Source of the DNA: VGKU01 sp964388785
GTDB lineage: Bacteria > Patescibacteriota > Patescibacteriia > UBA9934 > GWF2-40-263
NCBI GenBank assembly: GCA_964388785.1
Contig: CAYMBX010000003.1
Location: 1 to 47,049 of the forward strand
Reading direction: 5' to 3'
Length of the DNA stretch: 47,049 nt
In this document: positions 1-7,299 of the stretch, one piece after another
How positions within the stretch are numbered: the stretch's first letter is position 1
Layout of the letters: each line of letters begins with the position of its first letter
Notes under the pieces: model-generated
The model's database searches: none
The model's input: only the letters and a program-made list of their open reading frames with translations
What the model was told of the DNA's origin: nothing
Translations under genes and position numbers: made by a program

Positions 1-1
1 A

Positions 2-364
2 TGGAAAGAGAAATTGTCTTCCGAACAATACCGTGTGCTCCGTGAGAAGGGGACGGAAGCACCTTTTACAGGCGAGTACGTCAATCTGCATGAAGACGGG
101 ATGTATCATTGCGCCGGATGCGGTGCTCCGCTTTTCGCATCCGATGATAAATTTGATTCTGGAAGCGGTTGGCCGAGTTTCGACAAAGTCGCGAGTTTCG
201 ACGCGGTTGAACTTCATGAGGATACAAGCCATGGAATGAAACGAATCGAAGTGACATGCAAGTCGTGCGGAGGGCATTTGGGTCATGTGTTTGACGACGG
301 TCCGACCTCAACCGGCCAGCGATTCTGTATCAATTCCTGCGCCTTGCAGTTTAAGAAAGATTGA
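2..364 (+). CDS. msrB: Peptide-methionine (R)-S-oxide reductase MsrB, 5' end cut by window edge
   Basis: MsrB reduces methionine-R-sulfoxide in oxidised proteins using thioredoxin-type electrons. The visible part contains the two zinc-binding CxxC pairs (CAGC near residue 35, CKSC near residue 83), the GSGWPSF substrate motif and the catalytic cysteine in RFCINS near the C-terminus. A TTG lies in frame at 14, but the codons before it read WKEKL, which matches the usual MsrB N-terminus, so the real start is almost certainly left of base 1. The downstream VKOR gene begins within a few bases of this stop, so the two are probably co-transcribed. The family call is certain; only the start is unknown. 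Confidence 0.95.
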   Translation, partial: WKEKLSSEQYRVLREKGTEAPFTGEYVNLHEDGMYHCAGCGAPLFASDDKFDSGSGWPSFDKVASFDAVELHEDTSHGMKRIEVTCKSCGGHLGHVFDDGPTSTGQRFCINSCALQFKKD

Positions 365-369
365 ATTTT

Positions 370-1377
370 ATGCCCTTATTCATCTTGAATATTTTCCTCG
401 GATTCGCCGGTTTTTTGCTCGCACTTTATATTGCACACAAAAAACGACGCAAAACAGAGCATCTTGTGTGTCCACTTCGTGGAAATTGTCATGAAGTGAT
501 CCACAGCGATTTTTCAAAGTTTTTTGGAATCCCGGTGGAATATCTAGGGCTTGTGTATTATGCAACGATCGCCATTTCTTATGGACTGCGTGCGGCAGTG
601 CCGTCAGTTGGTGGTTCGGTCTTTACGCTTTTTTTGTTTGCCGTTTCGACCTTTGCCCTTGTTTTTTCTTTTTATCTCACATTCATCCAAGTGTTCACAC
701 TCCGTAAACTGTGTACATGGTGTTTGATATCAGCCACATTTACCGTGGTCATCTTCGCCGTTTCGCTCACTGGATCTATGGACGCGTTGGTTCCGATTCT
801 TGCTGTGTGGAAGACACCCATCGTGATGGTTCATGTGGTGGCGATGGCCGTCGGGCTCGGTGCAGCGACGCTGGCGGACCTCTTTTTCTTCCGTTTCATG
901 AAAGATTACCGCATTTCGGAAATGGAAAACAGCGTGCTCAAAACGTTTTCTCAGTTCATTTGGTTGGCGCTCGGATTGATCATCATGACCGGCGTTGCCC
1001 TTTTTCTTCCGCAACCCGATGTGCTTCTTGCGTCGGACAAATTCCTGATGAAAATGATCGTGGTCACTGTGATTATTGTGAACGGTTCGTTTCTCAATTT
1101 ATTTATCGCTCCGCGTTTCATGCAAATTCAGTTCGGCAAACACAACCATCAACCGGGTGAGCTCGTTCGCATCCGACAGCTCGCCTTTGTATTCGGTCCC
1201 ATTTCCGTCGTGTCGTGGTACACCGCATTTATCCTCGGCATGCTTGAATCCGCCCCCGCACCTTTGGCAGAGATGTGGCGCGTGTATCTCGGTTTGATTA
1301 TTCTTGCCGTTCTATTCGGACAAATCGCGGAAACGATCATGGATCGGAAGGCAAGTAAGCAGTCCTCCTCGGTATGA
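370..1377 (+). CDS. Vitamin K epoxide reductase (VKOR) family membrane protein with an extra C-terminal membrane domain
   Basis: Bacterial VKOR homologues oxidise DsbA-like thiol oxidases and pass electrons to quinone. The N-terminal ~135 residues carry the family signature: a loop cysteine pair spaced C-x5-C (CPLRGNC), a conserved Ser, the GIPVEYLG segment, and the membrane CxxC (CTWC). From about residue 150 onward there are four or five further hydrophobic helices that I do not recognise as VKOR or as a thioredoxin domain. They have a His in VHVV and resemble generic small membrane redox domains only loosely. ATG 370 is preferred over TTG 361, which overlaps the msrB stop. The stop overlaps ccdA by ATGA. 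Confidence 0.85.
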   Translation: MPLFILNIFLGFAGFLLALYIAHKKRRKTEHLVCPLRGNCHEVIHSDFSKFFGIPVEYLGLVYYATIAISYGLRAAVPSVGGSVFTLFLFAVSTFALVFSFYLTFIQVFTLRKLCTWCLISATFTVVIFAVSLTGSMDALVPILAVWKTPIVMVHVVAMAVGLGAATLADLFFFRFMKDYRISEMENSVLKTFSQFIWLALGLIIMTGVALFLPQPDVLLASDKFLMKMIVVTVIIVNGSFLNLFIAPRFMQIQFGKHNHQPGELVRIRQLAFVFGPISVVSWYTAFILGMLESAPAPLAEMWRVYLGLIILAVLFGQIAETIMDRKASKQSSSV

Positions 1378-2147
1378 TGCAGATGTTCGCACTTCTTATC
1401 CCTGCTTTTTTCGCGGGTTTGCTGACCTTCCTTGCCCCATGCACGCTTCCACTTGTTCCTGCCTATTTGGGATTTATTAGCGGCGCATCCGCAAAAGAGT
1501 TACAAGATCCTACAAAAGCCGATGTGATTCGATCTCGTGTTTTTCGCAATGGCATTTTTTACGTACTGGGCTTCAGTCTTGTCTTTGTCGCGTTTGGGAT
1601 TCTGTTTGGAATCGCCGGAGCTCTCCTTGCGGATTTCCAGCGTGTCCTCACGCGCGTGGGCGGACTGTTTGTCATTTTTTTCGGATTATATCTCATGCAC
1701 GCGTTTGATCGCGCCCCGTTGTTTCGTTGGTTTAATTCGGAAAAGCGGCTGCCGCTCATTTCAAATCTAACGCCGGGCCATCCGTTCAGTTCATTCATCT
1801 TCGGAGCGACCTTTGCCTTTGGATGGACGCCGTGCGTCGGACCAATTCTCGGTTCCATATTGCTCCTCGCCTCTTCGACGGCAACGATTGTGCAAGGGGC
1901 GATCTTGCTTAGTGTGTTTTCCTTGGGGCTTGCCGTGCCTTTTTTGCTGATGGCCTATGGAATCGGTCACGCCTCACACACCGTGCGCACCTTGTCCGCC
2001 GTCCTTCCGTATGTTTCGTTCGTAGGCGGACTGTTTTTGCTGTTTTTGGGGGTTCTTTTAGTCACCGATCACATGGGGATATGGCTCATCTGGGTCTACG
2101 AAGCCTTTGGAAATGCTGGGTATAACCGTCTTCTGGATTATCTCTAG
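1374..2147 (+). CDS. ccdA: CcdA/DsbD-type transmembrane thiol-disulfide transporter
   Basis: This six-helix membrane protein should move reducing equivalents from cytoplasmic thioredoxin to envelope thiol proteins. Both reactive cysteines sit in their usual proline-rich settings: LAPCTLPLVP near residue 22 and GWTPCVGPILG near residue 155. At 257 residues the length is that of stand-alone CcdA, without the periplasmic domains of DsbD. The start ATGATG overlaps the VKOR stop. Together with msrB and VKOR it forms an envelope redox operon with an oxidising branch (VKOR) and a reducing branch (CcdA). No cytochrome c synthesis gene lies nearby, so a heme-maturation role is not supported here. Confidence 0.92.
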   Translation: MMQMFALLIPAFFAGLLTFLAPCTLPLVPAYLGFISGASAKELQDPTKADVIRSRVFRNGIFYVLGFSLVFVAFGILFGIAGALLADFQRVLTRVGGLFVIFFGLYLMHAFDRAPLFRWFNSEKRLPLISNLTPGHPFSSFIFGATFAFGWTPCVGPILGSILLLASSTATIVQGAILLSVFSLGLAVPFLLMAYGIGHASHTVRTLSAVLPYVSFVGGLFLLFLGVLLVTDHMGIWLIWVYEAFGNAGYNRLLDYL

Positions 2148-2160
2148 GGTGTGTTATACT
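2131..2160 (+). promoter_or_regulatory. Extended -10 promoter for the 2170 lipoprotein gene
   Basis: TGTTATACT (extended -10, TATACT at 2155-2160) is followed by exactly 9 nt and then ATG 2170. The -35 region (TTCTGG, 2131-2136) is weak. A start point about 7 nt past the -10 would leave almost no 5' UTR, so the message is probably leaderless. Confidence 0.5.
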
Positions 2161-2169
2161 TTTGCCGCT

Positions 2170-2772
2170 ATGAAACGTTTTCTCCACCAACCCCCAAAAG
2201 TCCTGTCGATCTTCATGTTGTGTCTGTTGATTTTGGCGGGATTTGGATGTAATCGCCAACCGGACAACAACGGGCCAGAGCAAATTGACCGTGATCAAAT
2301 TTTATTCGAAGCCCGAAAAAACGGTTTGATCATGAATGAATCCGAAGTCACACAAATGGCTGAAGTGTCCCGTTTGAAATCCGTACAAAACAAACCGGTT
2401 ACGGATTTAACGCCCTATCTCACCAAAAAAACGGATGGCTGGAAGAGCGCCGCCCTTGCGGATGTGACCGGCGGAGGTTCGTTTGGACTGGCATTTTCGA
2501 CCACAGAGTCCGGCGGCTATGCGCTTCTTGCCAAAATGGGGAATTTGCCAATCCCTCAACAAGGCTACCGTTATGAAGGATGGCTCGTGCGGCGAGGCTC
2601 TGAGTTAAGTGTGATTCCGCTCGGTCCGGCTACACAAATCGAGGAACAATTTGTGCAGGTATTTTTGACACAAGAAGATATTTCCGACCATGATTTCTAC
2701 GTGTTAACCCTTGAGCCGGATGACGAGAATCCAACTCCAGCCGAGCATATTTTAGAAGGAACGTTGAAATAG
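2170..2772 (+). CDS. Predicted lipoprotein with an RskA-like C-terminal domain
   Basis: This 200-residue protein starts with a basic N-terminus, a hydrophobic stretch and a Cys at about residue 27 (LILAGFGC), a slightly atypical lipobox. The C-terminal ~100 residues follow the pattern of the extracytoplasmic domain of anti-sigma-K factors (RskA): an ALLAKMGNLP strand, YRYEGWLVRRG, then VLTLEPDDENPTP near the end. No cytoplasmic anti-sigma domain is present. I infer an envelope-anchored relative of that domain rather than a working anti-sigma factor. ATG 2170 is chosen because a promoter sits directly in front of it; longer upstream starts would run into ccdA. Confidence 0.6.
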   Translation: MKRFLHQPPKVLSIFMLCLLILAGFGCNRQPDNNGPEQIDRDQILFEARKNGLIMNESEVTQMAEVSRLKSVQNKPVTDLTPYLTKKTDGWKSAALADVTGGGSFGLAFSTTESGGYALLAKMGNLPIPQQGYRYEGWLVRRGSELSVIPLGPATQIEEQFVQVFLTQEDISDHDFYVLTLEPDDENPTPAEHILEGTLK

Positions 2773-2785
2773 GTTCTCGGTGTGA

Positions 2786-2800
2786 GGTTTTAGGTGTTAG
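2786..2800 (-). repeat. CTAACACC-type motif, copy 1
   Basis: On the minus strand this reads CTAACACCTAAAACC. It ends 5 nt before ATG 2806 of the glycosidase-like gene, but here in the opposite sense to the other start-proximal copies (4291, 8500, 18470, 21394). Confidence 0.6.
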
Positions 2801-2805
2801 ATGCT

Positions 2806-4113
2806 ATGCGATGGTTCATTGCAATCATTTTTTTTGCCACCCCCATCTCAACACTCGCGGCTGATGCGGCGGTATTTTTGCGTCCGGAAATGGTTTCCGA
2901 TGATCCGGTTTTGTCCGCCATGTTTCAGGAATCTGTGGATGTAGCCATTGATTCCATCAAAACCGCGAGCGATGGAACGCGATATTTGAGCGCGGGGCCA
3001 CGTTACATGGATCCGCCACGAACCTATTATCGCGACAGTTACTGGACATCTGGTCTCGTACTCATGATTGATCCGATGGTCGTCCGTGAGCAAATTTTGC
3101 GTTTGGCAACCGGAATTGGATCTGATGGATCAGTCCCGAGCGCGATCAGTATCGATGCCGGCGGACTGAAAATTCCCTTGTGGACAGACCATCATGATTC
3201 CGGCCCGTTTTTTATCATGATGGTATACGACTATATTCGCTGGACCGGTGATCACTCGATTTTAAGTGAATATGTTGGAGATCGAACCGTCTTCGTTTTG
3301 ATGGAAGACATTTTGACCCATCTCCTTTCTCTTGATACGGACGGAAATTTTCTCCCGGAAAAGCCGGCTCATTCGCTTCAGGATTGGTTGGATACGATCC
3401 CGCGCGGCGGGGAAGTTCTGTACAATCAAGTGCTTTTTTATCGCGCGCTTCGAAACGTCGTTGAACTGGCAACCGTACGTGGATATCCGACCCACGCGAC
3501 AGTCTTTCATCGGTATTCGTTGTTAGTGCGTCATCAGATCAACGAACGGTTTTGGGATGATGAGAAAGGATTTTATGTAGAACGCTGTGAGGGGAATATC
3601 TGTGTCGATCGACTCACGAACGAGTCTTCACTCGCGGCACTTTACGATGTTATTTACCCCTCCGACCGTGATCGTTTTTTTGACGTGCTCACGCAGCTCA
3701 ATACCTCTTGGGGTGTGGTGAATGCGATTCCGGCTTATGAAGGTTTCGCCGTTTCGAAATATCACAATGTCACGGACTGGCCCGTCCTCGACGGAATGAA
3801 TGCGGGCGCTCGTCTCAAGTACGGCGATGACAACTGGTATTTTCCTCTCACCCGTTGGTGGACGTATTTCAATGAGGTGCGCGAGCCCGGACAGACACTC
3901 CCGGAATTCATTTCTCCGAGTGATCGCTCCGGAGGTTTGTCACAAGCGTGGTCTGTCAATCCAATGGTCTCTTTTGTGAGATACGGCATCGGTCTGGACC
4001 CGACTTTGGAGGGAGCCTACACCATCAAGCCTTCACCATCGGGCACTATCATGCTCAAGAATGTGATGGTGCGCGGGCAATATCTCACCATCCAGTCTTA
4101 TCCCAAAAAATAA
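2806..4113 (+). CDS. Secreted six-hairpin ((alpha/alpha)6) glycosidase-like protein
   Basis: The protein (435 residues from ATG 2806) has a clean signal peptide, MRWFIAIIFFATPISTLAADA. The mature part shows repeated helical motifs of six-hairpin glycosidases: RDSYWTSGLVLMIDP, WTDHHDSGPFFIMMVYDY followed by TGDHSIL, LYNQVLFYRALRNVVELA, and a late LDGMNAGARLKYGDDNWYFP stretch. This layout resembles GH63/GH37 and glycogen-debranching enzymes, whose catalytic carboxylates lie in such loops, but I cannot name the substrate. A GTG at 2794 is also in frame; ATG 2806 gives the better signal peptide. A transcription terminator follows at 4147. Confidence 0.7.
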   Translation: MRWFIAIIFFATPISTLAADAAVFLRPEMVSDDPVLSAMFQESVDVAIDSIKTASDGTRYLSAGPRYMDPPRTYYRDSYWTSGLVLMIDPMVVREQILRLATGIGSDGSVPSAISIDAGGLKIPLWTDHHDSGPFFIMMVYDYIRWTGDHSILSEYVGDRTVFVLMEDILTHLLSLDTDGNFLPEKPAHSLQDWLDTIPRGGEVLYNQVLFYRALRNVVELATVRGYPTHATVFHRYSLLVRHQINERFWDDEKGFYVERCEGNICVDRLTNESSLAALYDVIYPSDRDRFFDVLTQLNTSWGVVNAIPAYEGFAVSKYHNVTDWPVLDGMNAGARLKYGDDNWYFPLTRWWTYFNEVREPGQTLPEFISPSDRSGGLSQAWSVNPMVSFVRYGIGLDPTLEGAYTIKPSPSGTIMLKNVMVRGQYLTIQSYPKK

Positions 4114-4146
4114 CGTTGAGGATCCTACAACGTAAGGTGTACAAAA

Positions 4147-4177
4147 AACATCCGCAACTAGGCGGATGTTTTTTTTG
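4147..4177. terminator. Bidirectional intrinsic terminator
   Basis: The stem AACATCCGC/GCGGATGTT has a 6-nt loop, with a T9 run on the plus side and T6 on the minus side. It ends the 2806 gene and, in the other direction, the small basic ORF, whose TAG stop lies in the loop. Confidence 0.9.
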
Positions 4178-4271
4178 TGATGCGCAGCGCTTTTTGTTTG
4201 CGGTTGCGTGCAAGTTGCTCTTTGCGATCCTTTTTCCATTGCGTACGCACTTGTTTGCGTTTTCCGGGCAT
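4158..4271 (-). CDS. Very small, highly basic protein (37 aa), possible ribosome- or nucleic-acid-binding peptide
   Basis: The minus-strand ORF starts MPGKRKQVRTQWKKDRK and ends ITKKTSA. Close to half of its residues are Lys or Arg, with no hydrophobic stretch, as in tiny ribosomal or RNA-binding proteins. I do not recognise a family. Support comes from its setting: a TTGAAA-N17-TATACT promoter upstream on the same strand (4310-4338), a CTAACACC-type motif in its leader (4291-4305), and its TAG stop inside the loop of a strong terminator (4147-4177). It is the only candidate gene in the 4114-4339 gap. Confidence 0.55.
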   Translation of the reverse strand: MPGKRKQVRTQWKKDRKEQLARNRKQKALRITKKTSA

Positions 4272-4290
4272 AAGCTGGTTTGAAGTGAGA

Positions 4291-4305
4291 GGGATTAGGT
4301 GTTGG
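4291..4305 (-). repeat. CTAACACC-type motif, copy 2
   Basis: The minus strand reads CCAACACCTAATCCC, 19 nt before the ATG of the small basic ORF. It also overlaps the -35 (TTGGGA, 4302-4307) of the plus-strand promoter for the 4340 gene. Confidence 0.6.
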
Positions 4306-4330
4306 GAGAAGTATACACATATGCTATAAT
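4302..4330 (+). promoter_or_regulatory. Extended -10 promoter for the 4340 gene, leaderless
   Basis: TTGGGA (4302-4307), a 17-nt spacer and TGCTATAAT (-10 at 4325-4330), then 9 nt to ATG 4340. The predicted start of transcription falls at or just before the start codon. Confidence 0.7.
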
Positions 4331-4338
4331 ATTTTCAA
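4310..4338 (-). promoter_or_regulatory. Divergent promoter for the small basic ORF
   Basis: On the minus strand, TTGAAA (4333-4338), a 17-nt spacer and TATACT (4310-4315). It overlaps almost completely with the plus-strand promoter at 4302-4330, so the two cannot easily be occupied at once. Confidence 0.55.
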
Positions 4339-4339
4339 T

Positions 4340-4792
4340 ATGTCCGATATCCTTCTCTCGGACGGCTCACTTGTCGGCGCGGCGTTTTCCGACGCCGGAC
4401 TCGTCCTCTTTGGGCTTCTGATCTTTTTTTTCGGGGTCGTTTTGACATTGACCCTTTTGTTAAAGATGAAACCGGAGTTATACATGGTTCTGCTCGGTTT
4501 TTTGAAAATACAAATCCTTCTGCTTTTAGGGATCGTTGTGTTGGATCTCTTCGGATCGCAAGGTGTTGCGGCGTATGCACCTTATGAAGATCTTTCCGCT
4601 GCACTCTCGACTCACCGTTGGCTTATCATTCAGCTTCCGTTTATTCTACTGCTTTCCGCGGCAGTCACGCTCGCTGTGTATCGCGAACGACTTGTAGAAA
4701 AGCATGCCCGACAGTACTATCTCGCGACCATCTTCTCCATCTATCTTTCTTTCGCTACGATTCTGTTGATCGGTTTTGAATCAATGGTGTGA
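4340..4792 (+). CDS. Small integral membrane protein, unknown function
   Basis: A 150-residue protein with four predicted membrane helices (about residues 15-41, 45-69, 90-110 and 125-147), a short lysine pair after helix 1 and a basic YRERLVEKHARQYY loop before the last helix. No family recognised. The start is fixed by the TATAAT box 9 nt upstream. The downstream gene encodes another small membrane protein, so the two may work together. The stop overlaps the left arm of a 7-bp inverted repeat (TGAGACC at 4790, GGTCTCA at 4814). Confidence 0.7.
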   Translation: MSDILLSDGSLVGAAFSDAGLVLFGLLIFFFGVVLTLTLLLKMKPELYMVLLGFLKIQILLLLGIVVLDLFGSQGVAAYAPYEDLSAALSTHRWLIIQLPFILLLSAAVTLAVYRERLVEKHARQYYLATIFSIYLSFATILLIGFESMV

Positions 4793-4832
4793 GACCATTG
4801 CTCATTTTGCAGAGGTCTCAACAGATAATTCT

Positions 4833-5189
4833 ATGTTCAACCTTTTCAAAAAACGCATTCATGAATCCGTTGCGCTGTCCGCTTACTTGTCAGCCGCACT
4901 CACGCTTCAGATCGCCTGGATCGCCAACTGGATGGTACACCGTAGCCAGTGGGTGCGCACACAGTTCACAGTAAGCGAATCGATCGGGCCTGTCTCGGGT
5001 CTTTACGCAAAGAGTGTCATTGTATATGTCTTAATTTTTGGTCTGTGCGTTCTACTTTTTCGAGGACGTGACGTTTCACATTGGCGCGATCGTGTCTTTT
5101 GGTTTTTTCTTTTTTCCATTTTGATGTTTGGTGTTTTGACCCTTCCGATTGTTTTTGAATTTGTCATCACACCCGTTTCTGTCGAATAG
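4833..5189 (+). CDS. Small integral membrane protein, unknown function
   Basis: From ATG 4833 the product has 118 residues: a basic start (MFNLFKKRIHES), then three hydrophobic segments at about residues 12-30, 55-74 and 85-108, with a charged RGRDVSHWRDR loop between the last two. An in-frame ATG at 4776 would overlap the preceding gene and add a polar, non-membrane tail, so 4833 is preferred. No family recognised. It is probably co-transcribed with the 4340 gene. The gap up to pepA holds only an 8-bp inverted repeat (TTACGGTG at 5218, CACCGTAA at 5247). Confidence 0.6.
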   Translation: MFNLFKKRIHESVALSAYLSAALTLQIAWIANWMVHRSQWVRTQFTVSESIGPVSGLYAKSVIVYVLIFGLCVLLFRGRDVSHWRDRVFWFFLFSILMFGVLTLPIVFEFVITPVSVE

Positions 5190-5262
5190 AGATGCTTGAA
5201 GTTTTTACGCCGATCTATTACGGTGTTTTTTAATTGATTCGTAATCCACCGTAAAAAGGTTG

Positions 5263-5268
5263 TATACC
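5263..5268 (+). promoter_or_regulatory. -10-like element before pepA
   Basis: TATACC ends 6 nt before ATG 5275; no clear -35 is seen. This is another candidate leaderless start, weaker than the others. Confidence 0.35.
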
Positions 5269-5274
5269 AAACGT

Positions 5275-6771
5275 ATGAACATCTCTGTAAAAAAAGGCGA
5301 GTTACAAAAAGAGCCCTGTGATATTCTTGTGCTCAACGCATTTGAAGGAACAAAAGAATTTGGCGGAGCAACCGCTACCGTCGATAGGGAATTGGACGGC
5401 CTGTTGCTCAAACTCAAAAAAGAAGAGGCGTTTAAAGGACAGATGGGGCAGACACTTTTAGTGCGCACGGAAGGATTGATTCCCGCTCGTCGGGTGCTGC
5501 TTGTCGGTCTTGGAAAAAAAGAAGAGTTTAGTTTGGAAACGGTGCGCGAAGCGGCCGCTGTTTCCTTACAAGCGGTTCGTGCCATGAAACCCAAAAAAGT
5601 GGTGTCGGTTTTGCATGGAGCCGGAAACGGCGGATTGCATGCCAAAGACGCGGCACAGGCAATGGTGGAGGGGCTGCGCCTGGTTTCGTATGCATTTGCA
5701 CGCTATAAAAAGCAAAATGGAAATGGAATCGGTACGTTTGAAATTGTAACAAATGATCGACAAGCTGTTTCGACGGCCCGGAAAGGAATGGAGATCGGGG
5801 AACTGTTTGCGCAAGGAACGACGTTTGCGCGCGATTTGGTCAATACGCCTGCAATGCACATGCGGCCGATCGATCTGGTGGACGCCGCAAAGGCGATCGG
5901 CAAAAAAAATTCGAATATCCGTATCCGAGTCTATGATCGTCAGCGTATGGAACAGATGGGGATGGGCGGGATTCTTGGGGTTGCACAGGGCTCGGACCAC
6001 CCGCCGTATTTGGTGCATATGATTTACAAGCCGGCCGGCAGGCCAAAGAAAAAAGCGGCCCTGGTCGGGAAAGCGGTGACGTTCGATTCAGGCGGGCTGT
6101 CCCTAAAACCAGCCGATTACATGATGTCCATGAAATCCGATATGGCGGGCGCAGCGTCCGTGCTCGGTGCGTTTTCTGTTTTGACAGAGCTCTCCCCGAA
6201 AGTGGAGGTGCATGGAATTTTTGCTGCGGTGGAAAACATGCCGTCCGGAAAAGCGATCCGTCCAGGAGATGTGGTGGAAGCCTTGAACAAAAAAACGGTT
6301 GAAGTCTTGAATACCGATGCGGAGGGCCGTTTGACGCTCATGGACGCCTTAGTGTTCGCCCAGAAACAGAAACCGGACTTTGTGATTGATCTTGCGACGT
6401 TGACCGGCGCGTGTATGGTCGCACTCGGTGAAGAAATTACGGGAGTGATGTCCAACAACACCAAACTTGCGCAAGACATTCTTTCTGCCGCATCCTCCGT
6501 CGGTGAAAAAATGTGGGAACTCCCGCTTGAAAAAAATTACAAAAAACTTTTGAAATCACAGGTTGCGGATTTGCAAAATATCGGTGGGAAGTACGGCGGA
6601 GCACTGACCGCGGGTTTGTTCCTCCAGGAGTTTGTGGATCCGAATATGCCGTGGGCTCATCTCGATATCGCCGGTCCGTCCTATGCGGAGCGAGACATGA
6701 CTGTTTACCTAAAAAAAGGAGCGACTGGCCACGGCGTTCGTACGCTTCTGCAGCTACTCCTTAATGTATGA
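5275..6771 (+). CDS. pepA: Leucyl aminopeptidase, M17 family
   Basis: M17 enzymes are hexameric two-metal cytosolic aminopeptidases that trim N-terminal residues from peptides. The catalytic C-terminal domain is intact: GKAVTFDSGGLSLKP (metal-binding Lys and Asp), MKSDMAGAA, and NTDAEGRLTLMDAL carrying the Asp/Glu ligands and the bicarbonate-site Arg. The N-terminal macro-like domain is present, giving a normal ~500-residue length. ATG 5275 (MNISVKKG) is chosen over TTG 5260 because a -10-like box sits just ahead of it. The stop overlaps the next gene by ATGA. Confidence 0.95.
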   Translation: MNISVKKGELQKEPCDILVLNAFEGTKEFGGATATVDRELDGLLLKLKKEEAFKGQMGQTLLVRTEGLIPARRVLLVGLGKKEEFSLETVREAAAVSLQAVRAMKPKKVVSVLHGAGNGGLHAKDAAQAMVEGLRLVSYAFARYKKQNGNGIGTFEIVTNDRQAVSTARKGMEIGELFAQGTTFARDLVNTPAMHMRPIDLVDAAKAIGKKNSNIRIRVYDRQRMEQMGMGGILGVAQGSDHPPYLVHMIYKPAGRPKKKAALVGKAVTFDSGGLSLKPADYMMSMKSDMAGAASVLGAFSVLTELSPKVEVHGIFAAVENMPSGKAIRPGDVVEALNKKTVEVLNTDAEGRLTLMDALVFAQKQKPDFVIDLATLTGACMVALGEEITGVMSNNTKLAQDILSAASSVGEKMWELPLEKNYKKLLKSQVADLQNIGGKYGGALTAGLFLQEFVDPNMPWAHLDIAGPSYAERDMTVYLKKGATGHGVRTLLQLLLNV

Positions 6772-7052
6772 GGCTGGCCGCGAAACAACACCGGAAACTC
6801 GTACTTGTCTGCGTCAATCGTCGCGATGATGGTCGTGCATGTTGCGCGCAAAAAGATTCAGAAGAGCTGTACGAAAAGCTCAAGTCCGCCGTGAAGTCCG
6901 TTTATCCGGACGTTCGGGTCTCACGAACGTATTGTTTGGGAAATTGTGAGACCGGAGCGACAGTCGCGATTATGCCGGATAATATTTATCTCGGTGAAGT
7001 AACCGTTGAAGATATCGATGCGATTGTGAAACAAATAGGCGAGGTCAGTTGA
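6768..7052 (+). CDS. Thioredoxin-like [2Fe-2S] ferredoxin
   Basis: This 94-residue protein matches thioredoxin-fold ferredoxins that bind one [2Fe-2S] cluster through four cysteines: C-x(9-10)-C near the start (CVNRRDDGRACC) and C-x3-C later (CLGNC). The intervening YPDVRVSRT and the following IMPDNIYLGEVT fit the family layout. It overlaps the pepA stop by 4 nt, so translation is probably coupled. The electron partner is unknown. A stem-loop spans its stop codon (7035-7062), facing the convergent glutaredoxin. Confidence 0.85.
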   Translation: MRLAAKQHRKLVLVCVNRRDDGRACCAQKDSEELYEKLKSAVKSVYPDVRVSRTYCLGNCETGATVAIMPDNIYLGEVTVEDIDAIVKQIGEVS

Positions 7053-7062
7053 CCCCGCCTAT
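7035..7062. terminator. Stem-loop between convergent genes
   Basis: The arms ATAGGCG and GGTCA pair with TGACC and CGCCTAT with one mismatch. The hairpin covers the ferredoxin stop codon and ends 1 nt from the glutaredoxin stop. The T-tract is poor, so it may act as a weak bidirectional terminator or as an mRNA 3'-end stabiliser. Confidence 0.5.
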
Positions 7063-7063
7063 G

Positions 7064-7294
7064 TTATATCCCCAGAAGCTCACTGATTTTGTTTTTATCA
7101 AATCCGACGACAATTTCTCCGTTGATGTCAATGACCGGCACTCCCATCTGACCGGATTTTTGTATCATTTCTTCAGCCTTTTCCGTATCAGAGGAAACAT
7201 CGTAGTTCCTGTATTCGATTTGTTTCTCATCGAGAAATGACTTCAGTTGTCGGCAGAATGGGCAGGTCGGGGTGGAATAAACAGTGATAGTCAT
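7064..7294 (-). CDS. Glutaredoxin / NrdH-like redoxin
   Basis: A 76-residue thioredoxin-fold protein with the active site CPFC near residue 11 (YSTPTCPFCRQLK), the cis-proline in MGVPVIDI and the C-terminal GFDKNKISELL helix. It should reduce disulfides or mixed disulfides, and as the last gene of the minus-strand stress operon may serve the peroxiredoxin just upstream, 5 nt away. The short form could also be an NrdH-type donor for ribonucleotide reductase, but no nrd gene is in view. Confidence 0.88.
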   Translation of the reverse strand: MTITVYSTPTCPFCRQLKSFLDEKQIEYRNYDVSSDTEKAEEMIQKSGQMGVPVIDINGEIVVGFDKNKISELLGI

Positions 7295-7299
7295 ACTCC

